NCBI GenBank assembly: GCA_016801845.1
Contig: CM028918.1
Coordinates: 13,319,001-13,383,000 of the forward strand
Direction of reading: 5' to 3'
From: Polydactylus sextarius
Taxonomy: Eukaryota; Chordata; Actinopteri; Polynemidae
DNA: 64,000 nucleotides
Of this stretch, positions 1 to 64,000 are shown piece after piece. Both the position numbers and the translations under genes were made by a program. The notes beneath the pieces were generated by a model. It did not search any database, was not told where the DNA came from, and worked only from the letters and a program-made list of their open reading frames with translations. Each line of letters begins with the position of its first letter. The first letter of the stretch is position 1.

Positions 1-47
1 AAAAAAAAAAAAAAAAATGTCAGAAGATCACATTTTTTGTTCATTAC

Positions 48-62170
<62,123 letters not shown>

Positions 62171-64000
62171 CTGCCAGAGGAGAGAGGAACATTAAAGCCA
62201 AAAATATTCAACAGTGACCTGTCCAAAACAAACAAGACGGGATGAAGTATAAAAATCTATATTCATTCAATTTTGCTGCTTCCTGTGCCTCACTGTTTTA
62301 GAATCCTTATATACCACCGTTCAGTTTTTTCTTTTTTAACTCGACTCACAGAGGTTACTGCTACTCGTAAAAAACACAATAAAATAATGTTTCTCCATTA
62401 TACATCTCCATCACACCAGATGGTCCCAGATAAAAAAAAAAAGTGCACACAGCATCCAAAATGTTCAAGCAAAGTAGTTTTAGAAACGGAATGACACAGG
62501 GTAACATCATATTGTCAAAATAGAACAAAGCAATATTTCAGTAGCAAAAGAAAAAGAACAAAAACTACATTCATCATAGGCATTGTGAGCAATCCAGCTT
62601 TGAGTAATATCATTTTTAAACCTGTTAAACATAGTTTGGTATCTCTGTGGGAGGGAGAAAGACCTCAATTCAATCAGTGTAACCAGTAAATGAACATCTG
62701 TATCTGTCAGGGTGTAGTGGGTCGGGCTCCACTCAGTAACACACACTCACAGAGGGAGATATTGATTTGTTTGTATATGTGTATGAGTGTGTAGTGTGTT
62801 AGTGGTGTGTGTACATATTTCCTGCCAGCTCACGTCCCACACTAATCTGTGCTGATGGTTGCCATGGTTCTAGCTTCCACCCCCTTCACAGCAGTATTAA
62901 TTCAATAGATATAGATACAGGCTACATACTCACCCACAGACTTAGGAGGCAAGATAACAAACCCTGAAAATATTTCAAACAAAGACACTTTGAAATTTAC
63001 TGTGATCGCAAAGTAAACGCCCCTGTGTTTGTGAGGAAAATAATTAAGATAGGGCTGTCATTAAATCACCACATTCACTGCCATCTTATCTATCCAAAAA
63101 TCTCTTGGAAACGACAAGAACTATCTCTTGAGCAGAATCCAGGACAATTTTTGGAAATTAGGACATATTTTTTCCACAGTTCAAACAGACACAGTTGGAA
63201 AACTAAAGTCATTCTCTTTGTTTCATGGTTCTTGACGGTGCTCCATTTTGTTCTGGCATTGCACCACAAATTAGATCCTCGGTCTTTCTAGCTCTTTCAC
63301 AAGGGACCTACTGACTAGACTTCTCTAACAACAGTAACCCACTTAAAATGAATTACCTAAGCAATATGAGGCTGAAATTTTTAACTAATGCCAATTATTA
63401 GTTGAAAGCTGCAACAAATCTACATTTGTGGTGCTGTTTAAAAGTATAATCACTGACCCTTCTAATTAGTGACAGAGAAATAAATGGCCAGTATTATATA
63501 GCGGCAGTTGAAGGCTACTGTATTTCATCCTAGGTAAACAAAACACTGCCTCTAACAGATGAAGTAATTTATACTTCAGAGAAATAATCAACATTAACCC
63601 ATATAAACAGCCTAAAGAGAAAAAAAACATGGCTGATATTGATGAATATGCAAATTAAGGTTAAAGGAGCATTTAGTGCTTAATACAGCAGCTAATTAGT
63701 GACGAAGTTAATTAGAGCAGATTCAATAAAAAGGCAAAGTTTGTGAATGTTTGTATAAAATTAAGCACTGTGGCGTTAAATGTCACAGTGAAGTAAATGA
63801 GGGACTGAGCTGGCACTACAGTCCATACCAGCGGCGCTTTAAATACCCCACAACCCGACGCTGGGCTTTAGGGAGGTGATTACTGATAGCAGAAAGCATC
63901 AGCATTGGCCCTGAACCACTGCCGCAGCTTTCCTGGTAGTTTTGTGACAGAGGAAACGCAGTTTGTTGTTTCAGGTCACAGATAAAGAAACTCAATATGG
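62171..64000 (-). other. Part of ryr3 intron 1
   Basis: No exon or second gene seen. The stretch 63640-63720 holds an octamer-type ATGCAAAT and two TAATTA sites and reads like a possible conserved noncoding element. No promoter or CpG-rich start region was seen, so the first exon is farther right. Confidence 0.8.

Overview
The window is vertebrate nuclear DNA, most likely from a ray-finned (teleost) fish: a multi-exon gene with GT-AG introns, AT-rich introns full of mono-, di- and trinucleotide repeats, and introns far shorter than the mammalian equivalents. I see no bacterial, viral or phage genes.

One gene fills the window. It is on the minus strand and encodes a ryanodine receptor, the giant homotetrameric Ca2+-release channel of the sarco/endoplasmic reticulum. 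The paralogue is RYR3 (ryr3): the encoded protein follows RYR3 rather than RYR1 or RYR2 almost throughout, and the stretch between SPRY2 and SPRY3 lacks the long divergent insert present in RYR1 and RYR2. I placed 60 coding exons by reading frame, splice sites and phase. Numbering them 2 to 61 assumes one upstream exon carrying the start codon, beyond position 64000. They encode about 2,890 residues, roughly the N-terminal 60% of a protein of about 4,870. The channel pore, EF-hands and the remaining ~40 exons lie beyond position 1.

Layout from right to left (5' to 3' of the gene): 62170-44099, exons 2-11, the two N-terminal beta-trefoil domains; 42812-37035, exons 12-17, the N-terminal solenoid; 36814-34801, exons 18-20, SPRY1; 34264-30575, exons 21-25, RyR repeats 1 and 2; 30495-25203, exons 26-33, SPRY2 and SPRY3; 24648-14196, exons 34-40, junctional solenoid with an acidic insert; 14030-3820, exons 41-51, bridging solenoid; 3279-713, exons 52-58, RyR repeats 3 and 4 with the phosphorylation loop; 582-48, exons 59-61, bridging solenoid again.

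Every exon keeps phase with its neighbours except exon 26, which carries one extra base (a frameshift or a sequence error). Other points of interest are a candidate 15-nt microexon at 51143-51157 matching the place of a 15-nt exon in RYR2, a GC-AG intron after exon 7, two strong hairpins in the intron after exon 6, and a MITE-like insertion at 27162-27407. I found no second protein gene or RNA gene.
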